Assembly (NCBI RefSeq): GCF_002250565.1
Contig: NZ_NMVJ01000010.1
Location: 124,001-188,000, forward strand
Reading direction: 5' to 3'
Source of the DNA: Parenemella sanctibonifatiensis
GTDB taxonomy: Bacteria > Actinomycetota > Actinomycetes > Propionibacteriales > Propionibacteriaceae
Length of the DNA stretch: 64,000 nucleotides
A program made the position numbers and the translations under genes. Under the pieces are notes generated by a model. The model did not search any database and was not told the DNA's origin. It saw only the letters and a program-made list of their open reading frames with translations. This document shows, in pieces, positions 54,631 to 63,669 of the stretch; position 1 is the stretch's first letter; each line of letters opens with the position of its first letter.

Positions 54631-56472
54631 GTGTGCGGAATCGTTGGATATGTGGGACCCCGTGATGCTTCCGGGATCGTGATGGGTGGCTTGGCCCGCC
54701 TCGAATACCGTGGTTACGACTCCGCAGGAGTGGCAACCGTGGCGCCGGAGGGGCTGGCGGTACGCCGGGCGGTCGGCAAACTCGTCAACCTGCGGGCCGC
54801 GCTCGAGGAGTCCCCGCTGCCCTCGGTGACCGGCGACCAGGCTGGCATCGGGCACACCCGGTGGGCCACCCACGGTGCCCCCAGCGAACGCAACGCCCAC
54901 CCGCACGTCGACGCCGAACGCCGGGTGGCGGTGGTCCACAACGGCATCATCGAGAACCACGCCGCGCTGGCCGCCGAGTTGCAGGTGTCGCTCGCCTCGG
55001 ACACCGACACCGAAGTGGTGGCGCAACTGCTGGGTCAGGAGCTGGCCCGCGGGGCCGAGCCGCTGGACGCCCTGCGTACGGTGACCGCCCGTCTGGAGGG
55101 CTCCTTCGGCCTGGTGGTCGCGGTCGCCGACCGCCCCGGCGTGGTGTACGCCGCCCGCCGCAACTCGCCGCTGGTGCTGGGGGTGGGCAAGGGCGAGATG
55201 TTCATCGGCTCCGACGTGGCCGCCTTCCTCGAGCACACTCGTGAGGCCGTCGAGATCCAGCAGGACTGCCTGGTCGAGATCACCGCCAGCGACTTTCGGG
55301 CGTACGACTCCGAAGGTGAGCCGGCGCCGACCCGCCGCCACACCGTCGACTGGGACCTGGCTGCCGCCGAGAAGGACGGCTACGACTGGTTCATGCGCAA
55401 GGAGATTCACGAGCAGCCGGCCGCGGTCGCCGAGAGCCTGCGTGGTCACCACGACGAGTCCGGCGTACGTCTGGACGAGCTCCACTTCGGTGAGGACGAG
55501 CTGCGCCGCCTCGACAAGATCATCATCGTCGGCTGCGGCACGGCGTTCTATGCCGGACTGGTCGCGAAGTACGCCATCGAACACTGGACTCGGGTTGCCT
55601 GCGAGGTCGAACTGGCCAGTGAGTTTCGCTACCGCGACCCGATCGTGGGCCCGAACAGCCTGGTTGTCGTGATCTCCCAGTCCGGTGAGACCGCAGACTC
55701 GCTGCAGGCGCTGCGGCATGCCAAGGGACAGGGAGCCCGGGTGCTGGCGATCTGCAACACCAACGGTTCGACGATTCCGCGGGAGTCCGACGGCGTCATC
55801 TACACCCATGCCGGTCCCGAGATCGGCGTCGCCTCCACCAAGGGCTTCCTGACCCAGGTGGTGGCCTGTTACCTGTTGGGGCTGTTCCTGGCGCAGGTGC
55901 GCCAGACCCGCTACCAGGAGGAGATCCTGGCCGTGGTCGCCGAACTCCAGCGGATGCCGGAGTTGATCCAGCAGGTGTTGGACCAGTCCGCCCCGGTGCT
56001 GGAACTTGCCGGTGAACTCAAGGACGCCCGCTCGGTGCTCTTCCTGGGTCGCCACGTCGGTTATCCGGTGGCACTGGAAGGGGCGCTGAAGCTCAAGGAG
56101 CTCGCCTACATCCATGCTGAGGGGTTCGCCGCCGGCGAGCTCAAGCACGGTCCGATCGCGCTGATCGAGCAGGACGTGCCGGTCTTCGTGATCGTGCCGC
56201 CGCAGGGTCGCGACCAGCTTCACGACAAGGTGCTGGCCAACATCTCCGAGGTACGCGCCCGCGGCGCCCGCACCATCGTGTTGGCCGAACATGACGACGC
56301 CGGTGTGGCCGGGCTGGCAGACCTGCTGTTGGAGCTGCCGCGGGTGTCGACGCTGCTGCAGCCGCTGCTGGCGACCGTACCGCTGCAGCTGTTCGCCTGC
56401 GAGTTGGCGACCCAACGCGGCCACGACGTGGACCAGCCGCGCAACTTGGCGAAGTCGGTCACGGTCGAGTGA
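54631..56472 (+). CDS. glmS: Glutamine-fructose-6-phosphate aminotransferase (isomerizing)
   Basis: Makes glucosamine-6-phosphate from fructose-6-phosphate and glutamine. The 613-residue enzyme begins with the exposed nucleophile Cys 2 (CGIVGYVGPRDASG), then the amidotransferase domain (GIGHTRWATHGAPSERNAHPH), then two SIS sugar domains (GCGTAFYAGLVAKY, SQSGETADSLQALR and LGRHVGYPVALEGALKLKE). GTG 54631 is the start. No glmS ribozyme was seen and the leader is too short for one. Confidence 0.97.
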   Translation: MCGIVGYVGPRDASGIVMGGLARLEYRGYDSAGVATVAPEGLAVRRAVGKLVNLRAALEESPLPSVTGDQAGIGHTRWATHGAPSERNAHPHVDAERRVAVVHNGIIENHAALAAELQVSLASDTDTEVVAQLLGQELARGAEPLDALRTVTARLEGSFGLVVAVADRPGVVYAARRNSPLVLGVGKGEMFIGSDVAAFLEHTREAVEIQQDCLVEITASDFRAYDSEGEPAPTRRHTVDWDLAAAEKDGYDWFMRKEIHEQPAAVAESLRGHHDESGVRLDELHFGEDELRRLDKIIIVGCGTAFYAGLVAKYAIEHWTRVACEVELASEFRYRDPIVGPNSLVVVISQSGETADSLQALRHAKGQGARVLAICNTNGSTIPRESDGVIYTHAGPEIGVASTKGFLTQVVACYLLGLFLAQVRQTRYQEEILAVVAELQRMPELIQQVLDQSAPVLELAGELKDARSVLFLGRHVGYPVALEGALKLKELAYIHAEGFAAGELKHGPIALIEQDVPVFVIVPPQGRDQLHDKVLANISEVRARGARTIVLAEHDDAGVAGLADLLLELPRVSTLLQPLLATVPLQLFACELATQRGHDVDQPRNLAKSVTVE

Positions 56473-56508
56473 CGTGTGCGTGTGATGTGATGGACGCGTG
56501 GTGACAGC

Positions 56509-56886
56509 ATGATCGTCAGCATCGGGGTGGACCTGTGTCAGGTGTCCCGGCTCGAGGCTGCGCTGAGTCGGCGCCCCGGGCTGGCCGATCGGCTGTTCAC
56601 CTCGGCCGAGCAGGAACGACCGACCTACTCCTTGGCAGGCGCATTCGCCGCCAAGGAGGCGCTCGCGAAGTCGCTGGGCGCCCCGGGCCTGCGGTGGTTG
56701 GAATGTGAGGTGCTCCGGGAGGAGTCGGGTCAGCCCCGGTTTCGGGTGACCGGCGGGGTGGCGCAGCGGGTTGCCGACCTGGGCATCGACTCGATCCATC
56801 TGTCCATCTCCCATGACGCCGGCGCGGCCGTGGCGATGGTGGTCTGCGAGCGGGCGTCGGTCGGGGAGGACACCAGTCATGCGTGA
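56509..56886 (+). CDS. acpS: Holo-[acyl-carrier-protein] synthase
   Basis: Transfers 4'-phosphopantetheine to acyl carrier protein. The 125-residue enzyme has IGVDLCQVSRLEAAL, the Mg-binding FAAKEALAKSLG and SIHLSISHDAGAAVAMVV. It overlaps the nnr start by eight bases, so the two are coupled. Confidence 0.95.
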   Translation: MIVSIGVDLCQVSRLEAALSRRPGLADRLFTSAEQERPTYSLAGAFAAKEALAKSLGAPGLRWLECEVLREESGQPRFRVTGGVAQRVADLGIDSIHLSISHDAGAAVAMVVCERASVGEDTSHA

Positions 56887-58351
56887 CATTGCCAGCGTCG
56901 CCGAGATCCGGGCCGCCGAGGAGGCCACGATGGCCGCCGAACCGGGCGGCCCCGATCGGGGCACATCAGACCTGATGCTGCGTGCCGCCGAGGCGTTGGC
57001 GCAGCTGGTCTGGCAGGAACTGGCCGGTCGTCCGGAGCCGCGAGTCCTGCTGCTGGTGGGCCCCGGCAACAACGGCGGCGACGGCCTGTGGGCGGCCCAA
57101 CGGCTGCTGCAGCGCGGCGTCCGGGTCTCCTGCTGGCGTACTGCCCCCGATGTCCATGCCGAGGGTTGGGCAGCCGCGACGGAAGCTGGCCTGACCGAGA
57201 TCGACGCCGCCGAAGCGATCGCGGCGCTGCCGTCAATCGACCTGGCCATTGATGCCGTCTTCGGGATCGGTGCCCGGCCCGGCCTGCCCGATCCGGTCGC
57301 GACCTGGGCCGCCGCGGCGTCCGACATCGGTACGCCGGTGGTTGCCGTCGACCTGCCCTCGGGGCTGGCCGCCGACCGGGTCAGCGCCGACGCTCCCCAT
57401 GTCCGGGCCGCGATCACCGTCACCTTCGGTGCCGCGAAGCTGTGCCATCTCGCCCAACCAGCCGCCAGCGCCTGCGGCCGTCTGGAAGTGGTCGACCTCG
57501 ACCTCGGATTGCCGCCGGCTCAGGTGCGGGCAGTGGAACCTCACGACGTGGCCGTCCGCTGGCCGGTGCCCGGACCGCTCGACGACAAGTACCGCCGTGG
57601 TGTGGTCGGCATCGACGCCGGCTCCAGCAGCTATCCGGGGGCAGGCATTCTCGCGACCACCGGGGCCCTGTACGCCGGCGCCGGCATGGTGCGGTTCCTG
57701 GGTCCCGAGCAGGCGGCCCAGGCGATCAGCCTGCGGATGCCGTCGGTGACGATCGGCCCGGGGCGGGTGCAGGCGATGCTGCTCGGCTCCGGGTGGGGCG
57801 ACCGCGCCGACGCCCGGGAGCGAATCGAGGCCGCGCTCGAACTGGACGTCCCGCTGGTGCTCGACGCTGACGCGTTGCGGTCGCTGCCCGCCTCCGGACT
57901 GGAGAACTGTCTGCTCACCCCGCATGCCGGTGAGCTGGCCGCGTTGCTGGACATCGGGCGTACCGACGTCACCGCTGACCCGATCGCCGCCGTACGCCGG
58001 GCGGTCGACCGGACCGGCGCGACCGTGCTCCTCAAGGGCGCCACCCAGTACGTTGCCGGTCCCGGTGGGGACGGGGACGATCGTCGGGTGGATCTTGCCG
58101 TGCCGGGGCCGGCGTGGACGGGGCAGGCCGGATCGGGGGACACGCTGGCGGGGATGGCGGCGACCCTGCTGGCCGGCGGCCTGACACCCCGCTGGGCGGC
58201 GCTGGCCGCTGCCTCGATGCAGGCGATGACCGCGGCACGCAACCCGGGGCCTTGGCCGCCGGACGAGATCGCCGCCCGGGTGCCCGACACGGTCGCCTGG
58301 TTGGTCGACCAGGCCCCTGCCACAGCGCGGCTCAGCAACCAGACTCAGTAG
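56879..58351 (+). CDS. nnr: Bifunctional NAD(P)HX epimerase / dehydratase
   Basis: Repairs hydrated NADH and NADPH. The 490-residue fusion has an N-terminal YjeF-type epimerase domain (VLLLVGPGNNGGDGLWAAQRL, AVDLPSGLAADRVS) and a C-terminal ribokinase-like dehydratase domain (LTPHAGELAALL, LLKGATQYVAG, GQAGSGDTLAGMAATLLAGG). Start ATG 56879 is inside the end of acpS. The acpS-nnr pairing is common in actinobacteria; an alr gene that often follows is missing here. Confidence 0.94.
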   Translation: MRDIASVAEIRAAEEATMAAEPGGPDRGTSDLMLRAAEALAQLVWQELAGRPEPRVLLLVGPGNNGGDGLWAAQRLLQRGVRVSCWRTAPDVHAEGWAAATEAGLTEIDAAEAIAALPSIDLAIDAVFGIGARPGLPDPVATWAAAASDIGTPVVAVDLPSGLAADRVSADAPHVRAAITVTFGAAKLCHLAQPAASACGRLEVVDLDLGLPPAQVRAVEPHDVAVRWPVPGPLDDKYRRGVVGIDAGSSSYPGAGILATTGALYAGAGMVRFLGPEQAAQAISLRMPSVTIGPGRVQAMLLGSGWGDRADARERIEAALELDVPLVLDADALRSLPASGLENCLLTPHAGELAALLDIGRTDVTADPIAAVRRAVDRTGATVLLKGATQYVAGPGGDGDDRRVDLAVPGPAWTGQAGSGDTLAGMAATLLAGGLTPRWAALAAASMQAMTAARNPGPWPPDEIAARVPDTVAWLVDQAPATARLSNQTQ

Positions 58352-58434
58352 CGCGGCTGCCAGGGCATCGATTCCCGCGGTGGTGTTCCCGATGAGGTTC
58401 GGCGCCGTGAATCGTCCCCGAGATGCGACCGACG

Positions 58435-59565
58435 TCAGGCGGCCGACAGTCGCGGTGCGGTCTCGATCGCCTCGCGGTAGTAGTCCAGCAGCTGGTCGCA
58501 CATGTAGTCCCAGGTGCGGTGCTCCACCGACTGGCGAGCTCGCGTGCCGAAGGCCTGCCGCTTGCGCTCGTCGCCGAGCAGGTCACGGGCGTGGCGGCGC
58601 AGGCTCGCCAGGTCGCCGGGGGAGTAGAGCCACCCGGTGCGCGAGGGGTTGATCAGGTCCAAGGGGCCGCCGCGGGCCGGAGCGATGACCGGCAGGCCGC
58701 TGGCCATTGCTTCCTGGATCGTCTGTCCGAAGGTCTCCAATTCGCCCGGCGTCACGAACAGGTCCGCACTGGCGTACGCCGTGGCGAGGTCCTCACCGCC
58801 CTGATGGCCGAGGAAGACCGCGCCGGGCAGAAAGGTCTCGAGTTCATCCTGGGAGGGGCCGCTACCCACGATCGCAATTCGGGTGTTCGGCAGATCGGCC
58901 AGCACCTGCAGGTCGCCGACCTGCTTCTCGGGAGCGAGTCGGCCCACGTAGAGGATGATCCGTTCGCCATGGGGGGCGACACGGTCGCGCCATTGCTGGC
59001 TGCGCTTGCTCGGGTGGAAGCGGACCGAGTCGACGCCGCGGCCCCAGATTCCGACCCGCTGCACTCCTTGCTCGATCAGCTGGTTGCGGGCAAAGGAACT
59101 CGGAGCCAAGGTCATGGTCGCCAGGTTGTGGGCCTGTCGGACCCGCCACCACAGCAGCGCCTCAGCGTGGGGTACGCCGTACCGGGCTGCGTAGCTGGGG
59201 ACCTCGGTCTGATAGATCGCCACCGACGGCAACTCCAGGCGGGACACCGCCAGCGCCCCGCGATAGCCGACGTTGAACGGCGCGGCCAGGTGCACCACGT
59301 CGGGCTGGAAGTCCTCGAGGATCCGCTCCAGGGCGTACGACGGGGTGGTCGCGATCTGTACGCCGGCGTACCCCGGCATGTTGACCGAGGCGAGTCGAGT
59401 GACGGGGAAGCCGCAGACCTCGGCAGGGCACTTGCCCATGGCTCCGGGTGCGATGACCCGAGCGTCGTGGCCGTTCTCGGCCAGATGCTCCAGAACACGC
59501 AGCACCGAATTCGTGACGCCGTTCACCAGTGGCAGGAACGACTCGGCGATGATGGCAACCCGCAC
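58435..59565 (-). CDS. Glycosyltransferase family 4, MgtA/PimB-like
   Basis: A 376-residue GT-B enzyme. RVAIIAESFLPLVNGVTNSVLRVLEHL at the start is the pattern of the actinobacterial mannosyltransferase group (MgtA-like). The donor domain has YVGRLAPEKQVGDLQVL, GSGPSQDELE and GELETFGQTIQEAMASGLPVIAP. It probably adds a mannose from GDP-mannose to a membrane glycolipid (inference). GTG 59565 is chosen because TAAGGT (plus 59573-59578) ends seven bases upstream. Confidence 0.88.
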   Translation of the reverse strand: MRVAIIAESFLPLVNGVTNSVLRVLEHLAENGHDARVIAPGAMGKCPAEVCGFPVTRLASVNMPGYAGVQIATTPSYALERILEDFQPDVVHLAAPFNVGYRGALAVSRLELPSVAIYQTEVPSYAARYGVPHAEALLWWRVRQAHNLATMTLAPSSFARNQLIEQGVQRVGIWGRGVDSVRFHPSKRSQQWRDRVAPHGERIILYVGRLAPEKQVGDLQVLADLPNTRIAIVGSGPSQDELETFLPGAVFLGHQGGEDLATAYASADLFVTPGELETFGQTIQEAMASGLPVIAPARGGPLDLINPSRTGWLYSPGDLASLRRHARDLLGDERKRQAFGTRARQSVEHRTWDYMCDQLLDYYREAIETAPRLSAA

Positions 59566-59815
59566 GTTGTTCACCTTAGCCGAGCCATCGTGGCGACCCG
59601 GGAGATGGGGGCAACGAGACGGGAAACAACCGGTGAAGGAGCGGGAACGATCATTTGACGCGATCCCGAGCCAAGGGCGGGCCCGCGTGGCTGGTGGCCC
59701 GCGGCATGTGTGCACGACCGTCCCCGAGCGCCGCTCATGCGTGCGGGATTAGTGGTTTGGCGTGATGCTGAACTAAGCTTCGTTGGTTCCCCCAGATTTA
59801 CAGGAGTGCCCCCAC

Positions 59816-62035
59816 ATGTCTTCGCAGCGAATCAATCCTGCCCGAACCGGGGGGCCCGCCCGTACGGGTGGCTCGGGCCGCGCCAAGGGCCGCAAGGCCG
59901 ACGGCACCCCCAAGCGGCGCTGGACCTCAGCCGAACGCAAGGACCGAGGACACAAGCCGCGTGGCCGGGGTCGCTCCGAGGGTCAGCCGAAGGTGAAGAA
60001 CCGGTGGCGTGACGACGAGTCCCGCGCCGAGGGGCGCCGGGAGGACCGGGGCGGCTACCGCGGTGGTCGTGACGACCGCCGCTCCGATGACCGTCGGGGT
60101 GGTCGCAAGGGCTGGGAGGGTGATCGCGAGGACCGTCCTCGCAGCCAGGATCGCGGCCCGCGTCGCGAGTGGGGATCGCGCGACGAGCGTGGCTCCCGTG
60201 AGGATCGTGGCTTCGATCGTGGTTCTCGGGATGACCGGGGCCGGGAGGATCGTCCCCGACGCGGCGTCGGCTACGGCAAGCGCGACTGGAACGACAAGCG
60301 TGACCGTTCCGAGCGGTCCGACAACCGTGACTGGGCACCCCGGGGGGATCGCCGCGACGAGCGTGACTCGGACCAGCGGGACCGCTCCGGAAACACCAGG
60401 TACGACAAGAAGGCTGGCTTCGAGAAGAAGTCCGGCTACCAGAAGGACGGCGGCCGGGACGCGTACAAGAAGCGCGTTCGGCAACCGCGGGAGGCCCACC
60501 GCCCCCCGAGCCGTCCGTTCCATCGCGAGACACCCAAGGGTGACTCGCCCCTGTTGCATGAGGCGCTCCTTGGCTCCGAGACCACGGATTCCGAGAACCT
60601 CACGACTGACACCACCCCCGTGGACCGGGGCCGTGAGGAGAAAGACATGACCGCCACCATCACCGAGGCGCCGCAGAGCGTCGCCGAGGCCGACCTGCCG
60701 CAGGGCTCCTTCGCCGAGCTCGGCGTACCGGAACCGATCGTCCAGGAACTGGCACGCAACGGCATCAACGCCCCCTTCCCGATCCAGCGCGCCACCATCG
60801 CCGACGCGATGGCCGGCCGCGACGTGTTGGGCCGCGCCCGGACCGGATCGGGCAAGACGCTCGGCTTCGGCCTGCCGCTGCTGACCCGCCTCGCCCAGGA
60901 CGGTTCTCAAACCAAGCCCCGCGGCGTCATCCTTGCCCCCACCCGCGAGCTCGCCATGCAGGTGCACGACGCCCTCGCCGGGCCCGCCCGTGCGGTGCGG
61001 CTGCGGACCGTGGTCGTGGCCGGTGGCCTCAGCTACACCCCGCAGCGCCGTGCTTTTGAGCGTGGCGTCGACGTCGTCGTCGCCACCCCGGGTCGGTTGA
61101 TCGACCTGATGCAGCAGGGCGTGGCCGACCTCGGCCAGGTCGAGGGCGTCGTCATCGACGAGGCCGACCACATGGCTGACCTGGGCTTCATGGAGGAGAT
61201 GACCACCATCCTCGACGCCATCCCGGCCAACGCCCAGCACCTGCTCTTCTCCGCCACTTTGGACCGCGGCGTCGACAAGCTCGTCAAGCGTTACCTGAAC
61301 GACCCGGTGCAGCACTCGGTCGACTCGGCCAGTTCGCCGGTCACCGCGCTCAGCCACTGGCTGGTCCAGGTGCCCGGGCAGTACAAGGTCGAGGCGATGC
61401 GTCGCCTCGCCGACAACGGTGCCCGCACCGTCGTCTTCGTCCGTACGCAGCGTGCCGCCGACCGGGTCGCCGAGCAGCTGCGTGAGGTCGGCGTGCTGGC
61501 CGGTGCCCTGCACGGCGGCATGGGCCAGGGCGCCCGCAACCGGGTCCTGACCGCCTTCCGCGAGGGCAAGATCGGCGTCATCGTCGCCACCGACGTGGCC
61601 GCCCGCGGCATCCACGTCGACTCGGTCGAGATGGTGCTCCAGGTCGACCCGGCCGGGGACTCGAAGGACTACCTGCACCGCGCCGGGCGTACTGCCCGCG
61701 CCGGACACGCCGGCGCCAACATCACCCTGGTGCTGCCGCACCAGCGCAAGATGGTCGACCGGATGCTCTCCGAAGTTCAGGTCAAGGCCGACACCATCCG
61801 CGGCACTGACTCCCGGATGGAGAGCGAGCTGCGCGCCGGTGCCGGCGCCGGTGAGCCGATCAGCCATGAGGAGTACGAGACGATCGTCGCTCCCCGCCCG
61901 CCGCGGCGCGGCGGACCCCGCCGATGCGGCCCCGGTGGTGGCCGGCGCCCCTTCCACGGCAAGGGCCGTGGTCAGGGCAAGGGCTACCAGGGCGGACATC
62001 AGGGCAAGAGCGGGAGGCGGCCCGGTCGTGACTGA
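59816..62035 (+). CDS. DEAD-box RNA helicase with a long disordered N-terminal extension
   Basis: A 739-residue ATP-dependent RNA helicase. Residues 1-275 are almost entirely Arg, Gly, Asp, Ser and Lys (many RDDR, DRGS and RGG units). The core follows: Q-motif PFPIQRA near 320, ARTGSGKT near 343, PTREL, VVIDEADHM near 447, SAT near 478 and YLHRAGRTARAG near 620. A short Arg/Gly tail ends it. Such tails are normally C-terminal in bacterial helicases. AGGAG precedes ATG 59816. It may act in ribosome assembly or RNA decay. Confidence 0.93.
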   Translation: MSSQRINPARTGGPARTGGSGRAKGRKADGTPKRRWTSAERKDRGHKPRGRGRSEGQPKVKNRWRDDESRAEGRREDRGGYRGGRDDRRSDDRRGGRKGWEGDREDRPRSQDRGPRREWGSRDERGSREDRGFDRGSRDDRGREDRPRRGVGYGKRDWNDKRDRSERSDNRDWAPRGDRRDERDSDQRDRSGNTRYDKKAGFEKKSGYQKDGGRDAYKKRVRQPREAHRPPSRPFHRETPKGDSPLLHEALLGSETTDSENLTTDTTPVDRGREEKDMTATITEAPQSVAEADLPQGSFAELGVPEPIVQELARNGINAPFPIQRATIADAMAGRDVLGRARTGSGKTLGFGLPLLTRLAQDGSQTKPRGVILAPTRELAMQVHDALAGPARAVRLRTVVVAGGLSYTPQRRAFERGVDVVVATPGRLIDLMQQGVADLGQVEGVVIDEADHMADLGFMEEMTTILDAIPANAQHLLFSATLDRGVDKLVKRYLNDPVQHSVDSASSPVTALSHWLVQVPGQYKVEAMRRLADNGARTVVFVRTQRAADRVAEQLREVGVLAGALHGGMGQGARNRVLTAFREGKIGVIVATDVAARGIHVDSVEMVLQVDPAGDSKDYLHRAGRTARAGHAGANITLVLPHQRKMVDRMLSEVQVKADTIRGTDSRMESELRAGAGAGEPISHEEYETIVAPRPPRRGGPRRCGPGGGRRPFHGKGRGQGKGYQGGHQGKSGRRPGRD

Positions 62036-63011
62036 CCGGAGCGCCACACCCGTTACCCGGGCCGCGACGGTCTCCGACGCGCCCGCGATGCTGGAGGTGA
62101 TCCGGGCTGCCTTCGGCGCCCGGCCCCCGGTTGATCCACCGGCCGCAGCACTCGGCGAAACCGTTGAGTCGCTGCGGACGACGGTGCTGCCGGCGGCTGA
62201 GGGTGGCCAAGGCCAGCACGGCATCCTGGTCGAGATCGAGGGTGAGCCTGCCGGCACGTTGCTGTTGTCATTCGAAGGCGACGCCGCCCGTATCGCCCGC
62301 GTCGCGGTGCACCCGCGATTCCAGCGACAGGGCATCGCCGGGGCGATGGTGGTCGAAGCGATCCGTGCGGCCGCCCGCGCCGGGGCCGCCACGTTGGAAT
62401 TGGTTGCCCGGGTCGAATTCGACCACGTGGTGCGGTTCTGGCGGCGCCGCGGCTTTGAGGAAGTGGCCCGTTCCGGGCCGAACCTCACCCTGCGTCGGGC
62501 GCTGCCCGTGGTGGTGCAGATCGCCGACGCCGACGCGATGCACCGGCTGGGTGCGCGCCTGGCGCGGGTCGCTGGTGGCGGCGACCTGCTGATCGCCAGT
62601 GGCGACCTGGGCGCGGGCAAGACCACCCTGAGCCAGGGCATCGGCGCCGGCCTGGGCGTTGTGGAAGCGGTGATCTCGCCGACCTTCGTGCTGTCCCGGG
62701 TGCACGCCGCCACCGATCCGGAGGCGCTGGCCCGCGGCATACGCCGGCTGGTGCACGTCGATGCGTATCGGCTGGGATCGGCCGACGAACTGTGGGACCT
62801 GGACCTGGTCGACACGATGGCCGATTCCCTCACCGTCATTGAGTGGGGCGAGGGGCTCGCCGAGGAACTCAGCGACCAGGTGCTGCAGGTGCTGATCGAA
62901 CGACCCACCGGGGCCGAGGGGCGTACGGTGTGGCTGGAAGCCGGTGCGACGCCGACGGCCCGACAACGCTGGAGCCGACAGGTGCTCACCGGAGTGGTGG
63001 AGAGCCTGTGA
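62028..63011 (+). CDS. tsaE: GNAT acetyltransferase - TsaE fusion
   Basis: A 327-residue two-domain protein. Residues 10-160 form a GNAT domain (ARIARVAVHPRFQRQGIAGA, the acetyl-CoA loop, then VVRFWRRRGFEEVARSG). Residues 165-327 are TsaE, the ATPase of the tRNA t6A37 machinery, with ASGDLGAGKTTLSQGIG near 190, SPTFVLSRVH, HVDAYRLGSADELWDLD and VIEWGEG. GTG 62028 overlaps the helicase stop by eight bases. It is followed after 19 bases by tsaB. Confidence 0.9.
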   Translation: MTDRSATPVTRAATVSDAPAMLEVIRAAFGARPPVDPPAAALGETVESLRTTVLPAAEGGQGQHGILVEIEGEPAGTLLLSFEGDAARIARVAVHPRFQRQGIAGAMVVEAIRAAARAGAATLELVARVEFDHVVRFWRRRGFEEVARSGPNLTLRRALPVVVQIADADAMHRLGARLARVAGGGDLLIASGDLGAGKTTLSQGIGAGLGVVEAVISPTFVLSRVHAATDPEALARGIRRLVHVDAYRLGSADELWDLDLVDTMADSLTVIEWGEGLAEELSDQVLQVLIERPTGAEGRTVWLEAGATPTARQRWSRQVLTGVVESL

Positions 63012-63030
63012 TGCGGGCAGGGGAGCGACG

Positions 63031-63669
63031 ATGAGTTGGACATTGGCGGTCGACACGTCCACCGGGGTCCGCATCGGACTCGCGCGGGACGGTGTACCGG
63101 TGGATCGTTGGGGCAGCGAGGACCCGCGGCGGCAGGTCGAGGACCTTGCCCCCGCCATCGGGGAGCTGCTGCAACGCCACCAGCTTGCGGTTGCCGATCT
63201 GGCGCGCATCGTGGTCGGGATGGGCCCGGGGCCGTTCACCGGCCTGCGGGTCGGGATCGTCACGGCTTGGACCCTGGCGCGCGTCAATGGCATCACTGCG
63301 GCGGCCGTGTGCAGTTTGGACGTGCTCGCGGCCCAGGCCGTCGCGGCCGGCATCACCGAGGATTTCGTGGTGGCCATTGACGCGCGCCGCAAGGAGCTCT
63401 ACTGGGCCAGCTACGCCGCCGGCGTACGCCAGGCACAGCCGCAGGTGTCCGCGGCGGCCGAGTTGCCGCCGCTGACCGTGGTCGGTCCGGGCGCCCGGCT
63501 CCATCCGGTGCCCGGTCCGGTCAGCGATGTCGCTCCGGATCTGGACGCGGCGCTGATGGCTGCGACCGAGTTGCCCGAGGTGCCAGCCGAGCCGATGTAT
63601 CTGCGACCTCCGGACGCGGTGGTGCCGACCGGCCGGAAGTCTGCCCTGACGGCGTTGAGGCGGCGATGA
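63031..63669 (+). CDS. tsaB: tRNA t6A biosynthesis protein TsaB
   Basis: Partner of TsaD and TsaE in making N6-threonylcarbamoyladenosine at tRNA position 37. The 212-residue protein starts MSWTLAVDTSTGVRIGLARDG and has GMGPGPFTGLRVGI, the ASKHA-fold phosphate region. ATG 63031 is chosen because GGGGAGCGACG precedes it; the stop overlaps rimI by four bases. Confidence 0.94.
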   Translation: MSWTLAVDTSTGVRIGLARDGVPVDRWGSEDPRRQVEDLAPAIGELLQRHQLAVADLARIVVGMGPGPFTGLRVGIVTAWTLARVNGITAAAVCSLDVLAAQAVAAGITEDFVVAIDARRKELYWASYAAGVRQAQPQVSAAAELPPLTVVGPGARLHPVPGPVSDVAPDLDAALMAATELPEVPAEPMYLRPPDAVVPTGRKSALTALRRR

